A stretch of DNA of 64,000 nt, from positions 12,417,277 through 12,481,276 of the forward strand of contig OY978526.1 in assembly GCA_963854835.1 (NCBI GenBank), given 5' to 3'. The notes below the pieces were generated by a model. That model worked only from the letters and a program-made list of their open reading frames with translations, ran no database searches and was not told the origin of the DNA. Below, piece after piece: positions 23,249-34,517 of the stretch (positions are counted from its first letter, which is position 1; each line of letters starts with the position of its first letter). Source of the stretch: Megamerina dolium (Eukaryota; Arthropoda; Insecta; Diptera; Megamerinidae). Made by a program: the position numbers and the translations under genes.

Positions 23249-25786
23249 ATGACAGATTTGGTAGAAAAGAGTGAAGAAAAACCTCAGGAGAATAGTCATT
23301 GTGTGAAGGCTATGGGACGAAAACGTCGATTAGCATCAAACATAGACAATACTGATGACAACAAATCATTAAGCCAAGATGATGAATCAGTGGGGAGTGA
23401 ACCAGCCAGTAAATATCGACAAGTTGATATACCAAAGGAATTTAAGTTGGAACTGTTCTGTGACGAAGTACTTGTGAATATATTTAAAAATCTCGATTCC
23501 TTCACATTGCTGAATCTGATGAAGTAAACTCTAGCATATACTTTCCCAATGGTATTACATCAATGTATAAGTGTTCGTTTTCTATTTCAGATGCTCTCGC
23601 CGCCTTCACTCTCTTATGTTAGATCGACGTTTTTGGGTTAACATCGATCTTAGTGCTAATCCATTAACGCCATCCGAAAATATAAAAGTGCTTGAATGTA
23701 CAAATTCTTATACGAAGTGTTTAAAACTCAATGAGTTATCGAGCGATGATACAGATGAGTGTGTTGTTCGAAAATTTAATAAGAATTTAACAGTCAGCTT
23801 TGAGCAACGCTGTACACAATTGAGCGTTTTAGAACTGTGCGGAGTTACACTCGCATTTAAGCATGTAAGTGAGACAAATTCCGACTATTGCAATTATATT
23901 TAAACTACTTTCATCACTTACATTTTGCTTCCCTCATTTTAGTGTCGAGTAGTTGACTTTCCGAAAACATTAAAACGTTTAGTTTTGGATAATTGCAGCG
24001 TTGAAATACCGGAAAATGTGAAATGTGTATTTACTGGCATTGATACTCATCTAACTGCACTAGAGGTAATTATGAAAATTATACGATTTTTATCGTTGTT
24101 ACTATTACTTACTGTCTCATTGATAGGAATTGGCTATTGAAAATTGCGAATGGTTTGAGACATATTATATAATGTTATTCTCAAAGATTCCTTTACTGCG
24201 TTGGCTCAGTCTAAAGGGTTGCGAACAAGTGGCAGAATTTGTACCTTATGGCAGTATGGCTACTAGATTCGGTTTCAAAACACTGGAAGTAAGTACTGTT
24301 GTTGTTGTTGTTGTAGCAACAAGAATACGGAAATGCTTTGTTTTGTTCCCGTAGAAAGCATTTCTGTATTCTGCTGTGTTGAATGGACGTGGTCGAGTGC
24401 TTCCGGGACGTAGACCCGCCCATTTTGTGGGAAGCGGAAGTAAATACTAGGAGCTACTTGTTATACATTTTATTCTGTGTTCATTTTCAGTATTTAGATA
24501 TACGTAATACACCAATGACTGATTCAGATCTACAGTGTTTCAACGCTGTTGTAACGTTAAAGGAAATATTACTCGATTGTCCAGTGGATATACGTAAGGA
24601 GAACGTTAACAATGTGTCACAAGCTGAAGGTGCAAATAGAACAAATAATTCTCAGGCAACAGTAGCAAATATATTTGGTCAACAGTGGAATGAAGTACCA
24701 CCATCTACATCAGCAGGGTGGTCCTCGGCATCTCCAACTTCTGCTTTAGGGCTTTTAGCACAATCAATACATAGAATACCACCACCAATCATTCGATATC
24801 ATCCGCAACATACGTTATTTAGCAATTCGAATCCATCGCCGCCTTTGTCAACATTATCACCTTCATCATTACCATCATTATCACCTTCATCAATACCATC
24901 ACTATCACCATCACTACCATCGTCGTCGTTGTCGTCATCATCGTCGTCGTCGGCGTCGTCGTCGTCGTCGACGGTAACATTGCCGTTATCATCATTTTCA
25001 TCGTCATCGTCGTCATCGTCTTCATCGTCGTCATCATCATCATCATCATCGCCATCACAATCAGTTCCGTCATACCCATTAGATATTCTCGGCGGTCGTG
25101 ATGTATTGTTGCCGGAAGTGCAGGCTGCGCCAGTCGTACTACGAGCAGGAAACAATGGAAATATGGGTAATATGGGAAATATGCATGCTCATGGTTTCAG
25201 CAACCAACTATGCTCGGATCGCCAGCGGAACCACCAACATGCGATTGTTTATGTAAATGAGCTTGATCAAGTGCTTAATCATCCAATATTTTGGAATATG
25301 ATGAATCCAGTACCATCACGTAGCAATTCGGCCAATTTACGTGCGAACAATGGCTCCGGTTCTGATCATGCCATCGATGTTATACAGGGCCATCGAAGAT
25401 CTCGCTGCGTTTTCTACAATCGTGGAAGAAATCATGTACGTTACATTTCTGATCGTGGTATTTGTTGTTTTGGTCGACCACAAAATCCTGTGGAACAGGG
25501 TATTATCTGGATCCGTATAGGCAATAGGCCAAGTGAGAATCGTTTTGAGCGCCTCACAGTGCGTAACTATAGAAAGGTTACTGATATATCGCTGCAGCAT
25601 TTGGTGCAGTGTTCGCCGAATTTGATATTTCTCGATTTGAGTGGGACCAGTGTGACGCGTGACGGTGTGGAACGATTTAAGGCTAGCAAACCGGAGTGTC
25701 AGGTTATTGCCGAGCATTTGGATGATGAAAAGGAGCAGAAGCAACCAGAAGTTTACAAAACATATGAATATAATGTTCTCGCTTAA
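23249..25786 (+). CDS. F-box protein with LRR-like segments and a poly-Ser tract
   Basis: Five exons: 23249-23523, 23591-23864, 23943-24065, 24127-24288, 24491-25786. They total 709 aa, and all phases agree. The F-box starts near residue 73 (LFCDEVLVNIFKNLDSFTLL) and crosses the first intron into CSRRLHSLMLDRRFWVNIDL. Downstream are degenerate leucine-rich repeats (LSVLELCGV, LKRLVLDNCSV, LRWLSLKGCEQV, LQYLDIRNT-like), interrupted by a long low-complexity region with a Ser tract encoded by TCA/TCG repeats (24838-25070). The C-terminus returns to an LRR (LIFLDLSGTSVTRDGVERF). F-box proteins are substrate receptors of SCF ubiquitin ligases (family knowledge); the substrate is unknown. Intron 4 holds a dispersed repeat. 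AATAAA near 25797 is a likely polyadenylation signal. I do not recognise a named orthologue. Confidence 0.85.
24297..24436 (+). repeat. Dispersed short repeat, copy 3, in an F-box gene intron
   Basis: Begins with a GTT run and GTAGCAACAAGAAT, then TTTTGTTCCCGTAGAAAGCA, TTCTGCTG, and the core GTGCTTCCGGGACGTAGACC. It fills most of the last intron (24289-24490) in sense orientation without touching the splice sites. It looks the most complete of the three copies. Confidence 0.75.
24838..25070 (+). repeat. Coding TCA/TCG trinucleotide-like tract (poly-Ser)
   Basis: Runs of serine codons broken by Pro, Leu and Thr codons. On the opposite strand it would read as poly-Asp, which produces a spurious antisense ORF. 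Confidence 0.85.
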
Positions 25787-25799
25787 TTTCTTTTTCAAT

Positions 25800-26273
25800 A
25801 AATTTTTTTATTTCATGCACTAGCAAACATATGCATAAGTTAGTTATTAAAATATAAATTGCATATACATATAGTACATATATGAAGAATATTAGGTACT
25901 AACTAATGCATACACCAGTACTACCTACTACATACATAAAATTAAACACACATACAAAATAGTGCCAATATAAAAGGTAGTGTCGGAATGAAGACGATCT
26001 TACTTAATACAGTAGACGACACCACTTTAATAGTATTGGCAAAATTTTGTCGAAACACTGACTATGTATATGTATGCACTTTACACTATCTTAACATTAA
26101 GTTAGCCCGGCATAGTGTTTGATATAAATTTTATTATTTGATTATGGCTGAGTTTGTGTTAAGGTATACAATTAAAACATGTAATAGTTTTTACAATGAA
26201 TATATAAATGAAGTATAAATAAATAACAAAATAATAGATATAATTCGTTATTCTCAATTAATCAATTCAGTAC
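25800..26273. other. Convergent 3' spacer between F-box and NAP-like genes
   Basis: 487 bp separate the two stop codons. The spacer is AT-rich and presumably holds both 3' UTRs; no other gene was seen. Confidence 0.5.
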
Positions 26274-27816
26274 TCATGCATTACCCAATAAGCCTAAAGC
26301 ATGCTTGCTCTTTTTATTATCATTATCATCGTCATCATCATTGTCATCATCATCGTCGTCGTCGTCATCATCGTCATCATCAGCGTCATTATTTTGGTTA
26401 TCATCCTTTTCGTCATCATCATCGTCATCATCGTCATCATCATCGTCTTCATCATCATCCTCATCGTCATCGTCGGTATTTTCAGTATCCGAGTCAGAAC
26501 TTTGACAATCGGCAATCTCACCAGTAAAGAACATAACCGCCTTTGGAATGACACGTTCTTTTAGATAAAAACCCAATTCGAAATCATTTTGTAGAATTGC
26601 CTAGAAAATCATTTTCAGAAGAGAAGCAAAAGACGGCGAGAAGCGGTATTTATATGTCTCTGATGTTGCGTTCAAAATAAAATACATTTTTGACCGTGTT
26701 TCTTGTTTCGATCGAAATCGAAACAAGAAACACGAAACGATTAGAAGTGCACCAATAAGCATTTCGAATCGATTTCGATTGAAAGTGAATTGATCGAATG
26801 ATCGAATTACATTTATATCACAATAGTTGGGATCATCTGGATCTTCGGGTAATGTTGGTGGATTGAAGAAATCGAAAAATGTGGTATATGCTGAAAAATA
26901 TAAATGTCTCGCTAAATACAATACATAAATATATATGTATGTAATAATTTGTAAATTTTGACATTTCCATTCATGTAAATCTATACCAACATACGCACCT
27001 TTTCTTTCTCTATCCTTCTCATTGCGTTTCCAATCGATATGACATCCTTCACATTTGAATATTTCAGCACCATCATATGTTAATGGATCTTCAACATCTG
27101 GCAGACAATTCAGATAATATGTTTTCGATAGTATACGATTCGAAAAATATTCGTTCGGTTCGAAATGAAATTCGATAACGAACTTCACAATAGGTTCATT
27201 ATATAATTTCGAACGAATATCGACAAGATGCTGTGACAAATACATCGAATCATAAAAAATTGATTATTGATATTAAATTTTTTTTTGTTTTTTTCAAAAT
27301 TTTCTTAACTTACGGATAATATTTTCTCATCTTTTTTACTTATAAATTCCGTATATGACGCTTTAAGGACTTTGAGCCAGAAATTCGATATATTTGCATT
27401 AGCAACATTGACTTGAGATTTTTTCTTATAATCACTAAATAGAAATGATGATGAAGCTATATATGTGGTACATATAGCGACTAGTGTGTGTTAACTTACT
27501 CAAGCAGTTTCTTGCGTTTTTCGAATATCTCATTATGTTTGTTTTCGAAAGATTTCTCCATATTATAGATTTCACGCTGTAAATCGACATCCAATTTAAT
27601 TGTCTCCAAATAGAGCTTCTTCAATTCGGCTATTGCCTTCCTTTCGTCATCATTATATTTTGGCAGCTGCTGAAAATACAACGATACAACAACACAATTG
27701 GATAATGATGAATTAGATGTGTAGCACCCGTTATGACTTACTTGATGTTTCTTGCTGTTTGATATTGATGTGGTTTTGGGTAATTTCGATAAATTACGTA
27801 TTTTTGATGAATCCAT
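26274..27816 (-). CDS. NAP1-family histone chaperone
   Basis: Six exons on minus: 27742-27816 (ATG at 27816), 27500-27669, 27314-27434, 26999-27230, 26811-26890, 26274-26600. They total 334 aa with consistent phases. The N-terminal LPKYNDDERKAIAELKKLY helix, FWLKVLK, then FEPNEYFSNRILSKTYYL, CEGCHIDWKR, FFDFFNPPTLPED and LGFYLKERVIPKAVMFFTGE follow NAP1 order. The tail is an almost pure Asp tract. NAP1 proteins bind H2A-H2B, shuttle histones and assemble nucleosomes (family knowledge). The N-terminus is short compared with Nap1 itself (about 370 aa in flies). It may be Nap1 or one of the fly-specific paralogues with germline roles; I cannot decide. The intron before the last exon contains a 17-bp perfect hairpin. 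Reading through that intron would give a false C-terminus. Confidence 0.88.
26316..26490 (-). repeat. Coding trinucleotide tract (poly-Asp tail)
   Basis: GAT/GAC repeats encode the acidic C-terminal tail of the NAP-like protein. On the plus strand the same tract is a TCA/TCG repeat like the one in the neighbouring F-box gene. Confidence 0.85.
26696..26733. repeat. Perfect 17-bp hairpin in NAP-like intron
   Basis: The stems 26696-26712 and 26717-26733 are exact reverse complements (GTGTTTCTTGTTTCGAT arm) around the 4-nt loop CGAA. It sits inside intron 5, between donor 26810 and acceptor 26601. Confidence 0.85.
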
Positions 27817-28239
27817 TTTAGTTGTATATGGTTTTTATTGGAATGAGATGCAATTTCCACAACAAGATGATTTTATGAAATTTGATTCTTTTTCGAAAAC
27901 TTATCAAACAAATATGTTAGTATATTTATTTATACTCGTGCATATTTCAAATGAATTTTTACCAAATGAAATAGTGATTTTTGTAAATCATAAGCAACAA
28001 GTACAACTTTTTTTTTTCAGAATATTTCACAAATTATGATTGATTCTACTAATAACATGAAATGAATATTCAATTGATAACGATTCATTTCGTAGCAGCC
28101 GTGATCGGGTTGAAATTTGCTTACGAAGTCAAGGAAATATCATTCAAGCCATTATTTAGACGCCAAATGAAAACGAATGAATATTTTTCAAAACTTTTTG
28201 TTTTTTTCTTTCTATTGGGTTATTCAATGGCTACAAATC
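27817..28239. other. Intergenic upstream of NAP-like gene
   Basis: AT-rich. It should hold the NAP-like promoter next to 27817, and at its far side the outer end of the Tc1/mariner relic, whose terminal repeat I could not locate. Confidence 0.45.
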
Positions 28240-28630
28240 TTAGCACAACTTATTCGAAATGACTTCCATTTGCCTTCCCAGCACGACTTGAGACGATCTG
28301 GCCACTCATCGATCGCGAGACGCGCTTCATGCATGGGGAAATTGTCCACTGCGTCCACGGACAAGGGCTCGTTTCAACGACTCAATAATTGGGTGTCGAG
28401 TAGAGTAAGCCATGCTCTCTAATACGGACCACAACTTGTAATCCAATGGGTTGAGGCGTGGACTACCAACTGGCCAATAATCCGTTGATATGAAGTACGG
28501 AATGTTGTTTTTTTGCCACAGCTGAGTCGTTTTTGCCTTGTGAGCTGGAATGGAGGCCTCTTTGGATCCTCGGGATGAGTTGGGAAATTTCTCTGGATGA
28601 CCGAGCATACACACGATCGTTCTGTTTATT
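28240..28630 (-). pseudogene. Tc1/mariner transposase, C-terminal part (split copy)
   Basis: On minus the remnant runs through a KQNDRVYA segment, a deleted or frameshifted middle, then LNPLDYKLWSVLESMA and an end matching AIDEWPDRL and ANGSHFE, characteristic of an insect Tc1/mariner family. It breaks off at 28619-28630, the 12-bp GTTCTGTTTATT that reappears at 33032-33043 at the broken edge of the N-terminal part. Confidence 0.8.
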
Positions 28631-28777
28631 TTTTTTTTCAAGCTTTTTTATTGGATCTTTCTAAAATTACTTAGAAACTAACAATAAGTAATCAAATCTT
28701 ACAAACTAAATAAAATTATGTGATATTCCCAACGTTCCATCACAATTTGTTGAGTCACGAGGTATAGCAATTTCACA

Positions 28778-28889
28778 GCATATTCAGTGTGTCTTTTCTT
28801 TTTAATCGACGATGCCCCGTGCTCAGCAACAATTGCCTAGCAAGGGGATTCGGATGACTGTGTAATTTTTGGATGTAGCTTCTGCAAGA
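28778..28889 (-). pseudogene. jockey ORF2 C-terminal end
   Basis: Encodes SCRSYIQKLHSHPNPLARQL and closes with RRLKRKDTLNML and a stop, the usual end of jockey ORF2. It continues the reading interrupted at about 30956. Confidence 0.8.
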
Positions 28890-30955
28890 CTGTAGCATAT
28901 AACATATGATGGTTCTTTTTTTTTTTTTTCTTTTGGGGGGGGGGTTGCATGTATTATTTTCTCCCAAGACAGATAAGATGCGGGTGCACGTATTAAATAT
29001 CGGGCTAGCTCGTCGGCAATAGGGGTGGTTCTTGCACTCTTATCTTTCTTAAATTTAATTTTCACCACAGTGTAATACAAAAAAAAAATTACGTGCAAAT
29101 GAAAGAAAAAGGTAGAAACTAAGAAAAAGAGAAATAATGAAAGAGGATGAAAAGAAAGTGGGAAATGGAAAATTCAACACGAAATTACTTAAAGGTTATA
29201 CTATGAGGCATTGCCTAGATGGACCTGCGTTGCCATTTCCCACCCTGCCATGATTTTGGTACATTTCCATCTTTCATAAAATTACCCAAAATCCCACAAG
29301 CCACAACACTATCAAGGCAGAGAAGTCATATCAGTTATCTAGCAATGCATAATAATATATAATATATTTATAATCATCATTTCAATATAAAGCTAATCAT
29401 TTAGATAATAATATACAAAGAAATAAAATTTATGTAAGAAAAAAAAAATTTTTTAAATACTCGAAGAATGCCAAATTGTTGTTTATAATTATTCTTGCAT
29501 ATGTGTATACAAAATAAAATTGGAAAAAAAAACAAATTAACACGATGTGGTATATAACCATTAACAGATGTAAATATTGCAAACAAAACAAAGAAAAATT
29601 ACTCTTTTAAAAAAATGAATATAACAATAAAAGATAGATAAAAAAAATGCATATATGTTTTTCTCACTCACCCAATAGAAAGCGTTGCTCCCACGTTGAA
29701 AGATCCTTCAATGCGTATGCGAAACAACTGCTGTGGAATGGAAGTTAAAAATGTTTCACAATTTTAGCAACATGTTGACAAAAGAGGTTTGGAACATGTT
29801 CTGAATATGCACTTTTTCCCTCAGCTTTACATTCACTTTTTGATCTTTTGATCTTTTTGACCCTTTTGATCTTTTTTTTTTTACCTATAATACTAACACT
29901 ACTTTAGAATTCTTATAATTTCACTTTCATTACACAAAACTAATTTTAATAAGGTACTTATTAATAACACATTATCCCCATGTGCTGTCTTTTCCTCGAC
30001 TGAAGTTCTCACTAATATAGAGAAGGTCCGCTATATCTCTGTTTGTACCGAATAATGAAGTTTATTGTTTGCTTCTTTTTCGTTGTTGGAAACCAATAGA
30101 AGTCAGCAATTGCTCACGTTTTGCTATATGCATAGATGTACGACTTTGGTTTGACAAGATCATACTAAATTAGGTCGTGTGCATCTCACTTTTTCCTCAT
30201 ACTATACAAGTATTTATGCCATTTGTTGGTACGAATCCTACTTACAGCTGCATACATAAACACTCTTTTTAAAATTTGGCAATAATTATCACAAATTATT
30301 AGGTGCCAATTCTAAATTGAATACATTAAAAAAGAAAATCAACATATATGACAAAAGAAAGAAAATTAAATTTGAAATTTACCCTTTATGGAAATTGACA
30401 CCGCTTACAAAATTGTATGTATAGTAGTAACGTCTTGTCGATACTTAGTTTGAAATGAATCTAACAAAAAAATTACCTGTTAAAAATGAAATTAAAATAA
30501 TTTTAAGCAAAAGAATATCTTACGTTGTGCGCTTTGCACATAAATTTTCGGTGCTTTAGATATATGAAATGAATATATATCTAGGTAACTATACGCGAAC
30601 AACAAGTAACTTTCTTTTATATTTCACTGCACTTGTATATGGATATAATGTGGCTATACCGCTTAGAAACTGTACCAAGAAAAAAAATGATTGTGTGTTC
30701 TATGATTTGTAGGCAAGAGACCTCGTATTGCAAGATAACTTGCAGTAAATCCCGAAACTAACATTAATTTTCCAATCGAATAGCTGAACTTTTGGATATA
30801 ATTACCTCAACAAAATTTGTAGATTCCTTCAAATTTTACTTCCATTTGCCACTTGATGGCGGCACAAACAACCGTTAAGTTGAAGGAATTCAAAATAATT
30901 ATAAAACAACGAATTATAACCACATACATGCAAATAATGTCATCATGCTGCAATC
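28890..30955. mobile_element. 2.07-kb insertion of unknown identity inside jockey ORF2
   Basis: Flanked by GCTTCTGCAAGA (28878-28889) and GCTACTACAAGA (30956-30967), a 12-bp near-duplication with two differences. Near its left edge a long T run (28915-28930) and a G run (28935-28944) suggest a retroposon A-tail on the minus strand. The interior is AT-rich, with no ORF that I recognise. It could be a retroposed or transduced sequence or an unknown non-autonomous element. Confidence 0.6.
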
Positions 30956-33003
30956 GCTACTACAAGACATTGCAACTTCCTCAGAAATTGTGGGTACATT
31001 TAAATCTCGATGGATGTTAACGTTCCTCATATACCAAGGCGCGTTTACAATAATTCGCAGACACTTGGATTGTATTCGCTGCAATTTTTCGATATTTGAG
31101 GGAGATGCGGTGCCCCAAAACTGAATACCATAAGTCCAGATTGGCTTCAGGATTGCTTTATATAATAGCACTTTGTATTCGAGATTCAACTTTGATATTT
31201 TGTGTATCAGCCGCCATAACTGATTAATTTTAAGCTTGATCTGAGTTTTCTTTGCCTCTATGTGATTTTTCCAGGTCAGCCTTCTGTCGAGGTGAATACC
31301 CAAGTACTTTGTTGAGGAACATTGTGGAACTGATTGGCCATTAATTTTAAGTGGGGGACATGTATCTGGCTTTAGCGTGAAGGTTACATGTACGCTCTTT
31401 GATTCATTGACTTTTATACGCCATTTTGCTAGCCAGATTTCGAGAGAATCGATATGAGTCTGCAGGAGTTTAGTAGCTTCTATGGGGTTAGAGCGAGAGC
31501 ACAATATTGCCGTATCATCTGCAAAGGTCGATATAAATGTATAGTTATTGCTGGGCATATCTGTAGTGTATAAGAGATACAGTAAGGGGCCCAAAACGCT
31601 TCCCTGAGGAACGCCAGCGTGAATATCCAATGGATTTGTTGTGTAATCCTTGTGATGTAAGAGAAATTGTCTTTTCGTGAGGTAGCTACTAAGCAATGAG
31701 GAGACATTTGCAGGCAGTAATAGTTTGAGTTTGTAAATAAGGCCATCGTGCCATACTTTATCGAAAGCTTGAGTGATATCAAGAAAGACAGCTGAGCAAT
31801 ACTTTTTTTCTTCAAAAGTGTTCCTTATCAGAGTTACAATGCGGTGGACTTGTTCTATTGTGCCGTGCTGTTTTCTAAATCCAAACTGATGTTGAGGAAT
31901 CAGTTGGTTGAGATTAATAAATGGAGTTATATTCATGACAAGTAGCTTTTCGAATACTTTAGAGAGTAGAGGCAGGAGGCTGATAGGTCTGTACGATGCA
32001 ACTTTTGTAGGATCTTTTCCTGGTTTTGCTATCATAATAATTTTTGAAGTTTTCCAGCATTTGGGATAGAGTTTTTTACTGATTTCCACAAAGAGTAGTC
32101 TGACGCTTCACCAGGTGTTAATTTCGCTATGTGCTCTTCTAACTCTTTGTTGTTTTTTTTTTTAAGGCTTGCTTTAACTTTCGAGTGAAGTGCTGTAGCT
32201 GTGTTTTCAGATTCGGTGATCTGAATTCTTGCCATTGTCTTCGGAGTCTTCTTTTCTGTCTTACTAGCAATTCAATATCGGCTGGTGTGTATGGGCTATA
32301 GTTTGATTGCTTGCATACCTTTGTGCAGGTTTCTGAGCTGATAGCTAATGAGACCAGCTGGTTGAATTTTTCGAGTGCTGAGTCTACATCGTGTCCATTT
32401 CTTAATATAGTACTCAGAGGAAGATGGGAGTTTATGTGTTTCTTGAATTTTAACCAGTCTTTTTTTTTTTCTAACGCAATTGCCTTGGGGGCTTGGTGAT
32501 TTTATAGATATTACCGTGGGTGAGTGGTCAGATGATAGATCATAATTACACTCTGTGGAGATATTTTCCATCTGCAAACCTTTGGCGACTCCAAAGTCTA
32601 TGAGATCGGGTATTTTCCTGTTGTCCGTCGGCCAATATGTCGGTTGACCATTTGAAATAACGTCGTAGCCGTGGTTAGTGATGATTGAACATAGTCTTCT
32701 GCCTTTTGGAGTTATTAAGCGGGAGCCCCAGTGAGTGTGTTTGGCGTTGAAATCGCCAGCAACCAAGAATTTGCTACCAAGAGTTGAGAAAAATTCTTTA
32801 TATTGCTGTTCGGTAATACTGTATCTTGGGGGACAGTATATCGCAGATATTACTAGCTTAGAGATGTATTCTTCCAGACATATAGATGTTGCTTGCAAGT
32901 AGACGCTACTGAAATCTTCGAGAACATGATGTTTTATTCTGCTTTTTATCAATATGGCAGTTCCTCCGCGTGCCTTACCATGCGGATGATTTGTGGTGTA
33001 CAG
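30956..33003 (-). pseudogene. jockey ORF2: endonuclease and reverse transcriptase
   Basis: Segments in order on minus: KARGGTAILIKS near 32960, endonuclease GDFNAKHTHWGS near 32750, SSDHSPTVISI near 32520, then reverse transcriptase from KIIMIAKPGKDP to SYRPISLLPLLSKVFEKLL, HQFGFRKQHGT, DITQAFDKVWHDGL, GVPQGSVLGPLLY and TFADDTAIL (FADD is the catalytic pair). After the thumb region KYLGIHLDRRLTWKNHI the frame runs to 30956, where the inner insert interrupts it. At least two frame breaks (32040-32300) make it non-functional. Confidence 0.9.
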
Positions 33004-33031
33004 TTTGTAATATGGTATTTGGTAGCAATCT

Positions 33032-33450
33032 GTTCTGTTTATTGAACGATTCTTTTACAGTGAAGATATTTTCGTCAGTAAACAGAATTTGTCTGTGTGC
33101 GTATCGGCTGCATAACGCTTTCGATTTTCGCTTGCGTTTTCCCCTCCAGTGTGGCGGTGAGCAGGTCTCCAGTGTGTCGCTTGTACGCACTGAGTCTCAA
33201 ATCTTCATAAACTTGGATTTTGCGAAATTTGCATTTCCCACGACAAGATTTTCTGTTTTCGCAGCGGTTTTCGGTCGATTCGTTTCTTCAAGGCTTTGAT
33301 CGCTTATGCTCAAACAACTTCACAGCACGATACACAAAAATGCGAGTGATTCCGAGTGCGAAAGATATCGCCTTTTCCATGATTGATGTCAAAAACTGTT
33401 TACGTGGTAATGCAGCACAAATGTCAACTATCAAATCACAGTCAAGATGA
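33032..33450 (-). pseudogene. Tc1/mariner transposase, N-terminal part (split copy)
   Basis: On minus: a start-like MEKAISFALGITR segment, several breaks, then RYAHRQILFTDENIFTVKES with the first catalytic Asp (FTDE), ending at FNKQN exactly where the 28240-28630 fragment resumes. The two fragments are one copy, separated by the jockey insertion. Confidence 0.8.
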
Positions 33451-33830
33451 AATGGATGCGCCCAATATTGTATTCGTAATGAATGCGTTTAGTTGTGTAC
33501 CAATATTTATGACTTGACTAGGTAGAAAAACCGATTGCTGACAAAGAGACAGAGTGTACGCACAGTGTAGATCCTCATAACTGCCGAAAAAAAAATTGAT
33601 TTTAGAATCGTTGGATTCGACTCTTTGAAATCTTTCTAACTCTGAAAAATATATTGTACAGGAAAATGAAAAACGAATTCAAAACACGTTGCGGACTGTT
33701 AGCAGGTGCTCCTAAGCCAGACTTTGGAATTTCAATGATGGCAACACAGCGATACGTTTTTTTGTAGTGATACAGACGTTTCAGCTGAAATTACAAAGTT
33801 AAACGTACATTTAATTAAAAAAGTGCATAA
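33451..33830. other. Unassigned sequence between transposon relics
   Basis: No ORF or repeat was identified. It probably includes the outer end of the split Tc1/mariner copy. Confidence 0.4.
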
Positions 33831-33832
33831 TA

Positions 33833-34515
33833 CAGGGTGATTTCTTAACAACTCTCTTTTTGGCAACACTGTTTTTGGCAGCTCAGCTGTTTTCGTGTAA
33901 CATCGACTTACAAACGAACGACGCTTGCAGATTACTGAATTTTATTATCAAAATTAATATTCGGTTCGATCCACTTTTTTATCGGAAAATTGTGTTCAGT
34001 GGTGAAGCTCATTTCTGGTTGAATGGATACGTGAACAATCAAAATTGCCGTATTTGGTGTGAGAGCAGCCAGAAGCATTGCAAGAACTGCCAATGCATCC
34101 CGAAAAAAGCATTGTTAGGTGTGGACTATGGGTCGGTGGCATCATTGGAACGTACTTTTCTCAAAGACGACGAAGGCAGGAACGTTTCCAAAATGAAAGA
34201 GTTGGATTTGGCTGACATGTGGTTTCAACAAGACGGTGCCACATGCCACACATCACGAGAAATAATTGCCCAATTGAGTAGCGAGTTAGGTGAACAGTTT
34301 ATTTCATATTTGGGGACGGTCAATTGGCCGCCTAGATCGTGCGATTTAACGCCTTTAGACTAATTTTTGTGGGGATATGTTAAAGCTAATGTCTATAGCG
34401 ACAAGCCCGCAACGGTTGATGCACTGGAAGCCAATATTGAAGAATTTATTCGCGAGATACCAGTCGATATGTTGGAGAGAAAATCAAATCCGAGGGCTCT
34501 TAAAAAATCACCCTG
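33833..34515 (+). mobile_element. Tc1/mariner element with TIRs, internally deleted
   Basis: Terminal inverted repeats CAGGGTGATTTCTTAA and (reverse complement of right end) CAGGGTGATTTTTTAA are flanked by TA on both sides (33831-33832, 34516-34517). Inside, an N-terminal fragment (RLQITEFYYQN) is joined almost directly to the catalytic region FSGEAHFWLNGYVNNQNCRI, then WFQQDGATCHTSREI and WPPRSCDLTPLD. An in-frame TAA at the third catalytic Asp+1 region and the internal deletion leave no intact protein. Relatives occur at 45.2 and 59.6 kb. Confidence 0.88.
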
Positions 34516-34517
34516 TA

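Larger units (their letters stand above)
28631..33031 (-). mobile_element. 5'-truncated jockey-clade LINE, split by a later insertion
   Basis: Runs on minus from 33031 (inside the endonuclease domain) to an A-tail at 28631-28638, with AATAAA just upstream. It is flanked by the 12-bp target duplication GTTCTGTTTATT (28619-28630 and 33032-33043). The ORF2 remnants are endonuclease (GDFNAKHTHWGS), reverse transcriptase with FADD catalytic box near 31520, and a C-terminus (HPNPLARQLL) that is displaced to 28800-28870 by a 2.07-kb insert. Frameshifts and stops occur around 32040-32300. 5' truncation plus A-tail plus target duplication is the normal signature of LINE integration. Confidence 0.9.

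Noticed and set aside
24799..25155. Minus-strand ORF rich in Asp opposite the F-box gene
   Set aside because: It is the complement of the coding poly-Ser tract and has no other similarity or splice context.
26276..26564. Plus-strand His/Ser/Ile-rich ORFs opposite the NAP-like tail
   Set aside because: Shadows of the poly-Asp repeat in other frames.
32970..33299. Plus-strand 109-codon ORF at the jockey/transposase boundary
   Set aside because: It runs across a target-site junction and is antisense to recognised jockey and transposase remnants.
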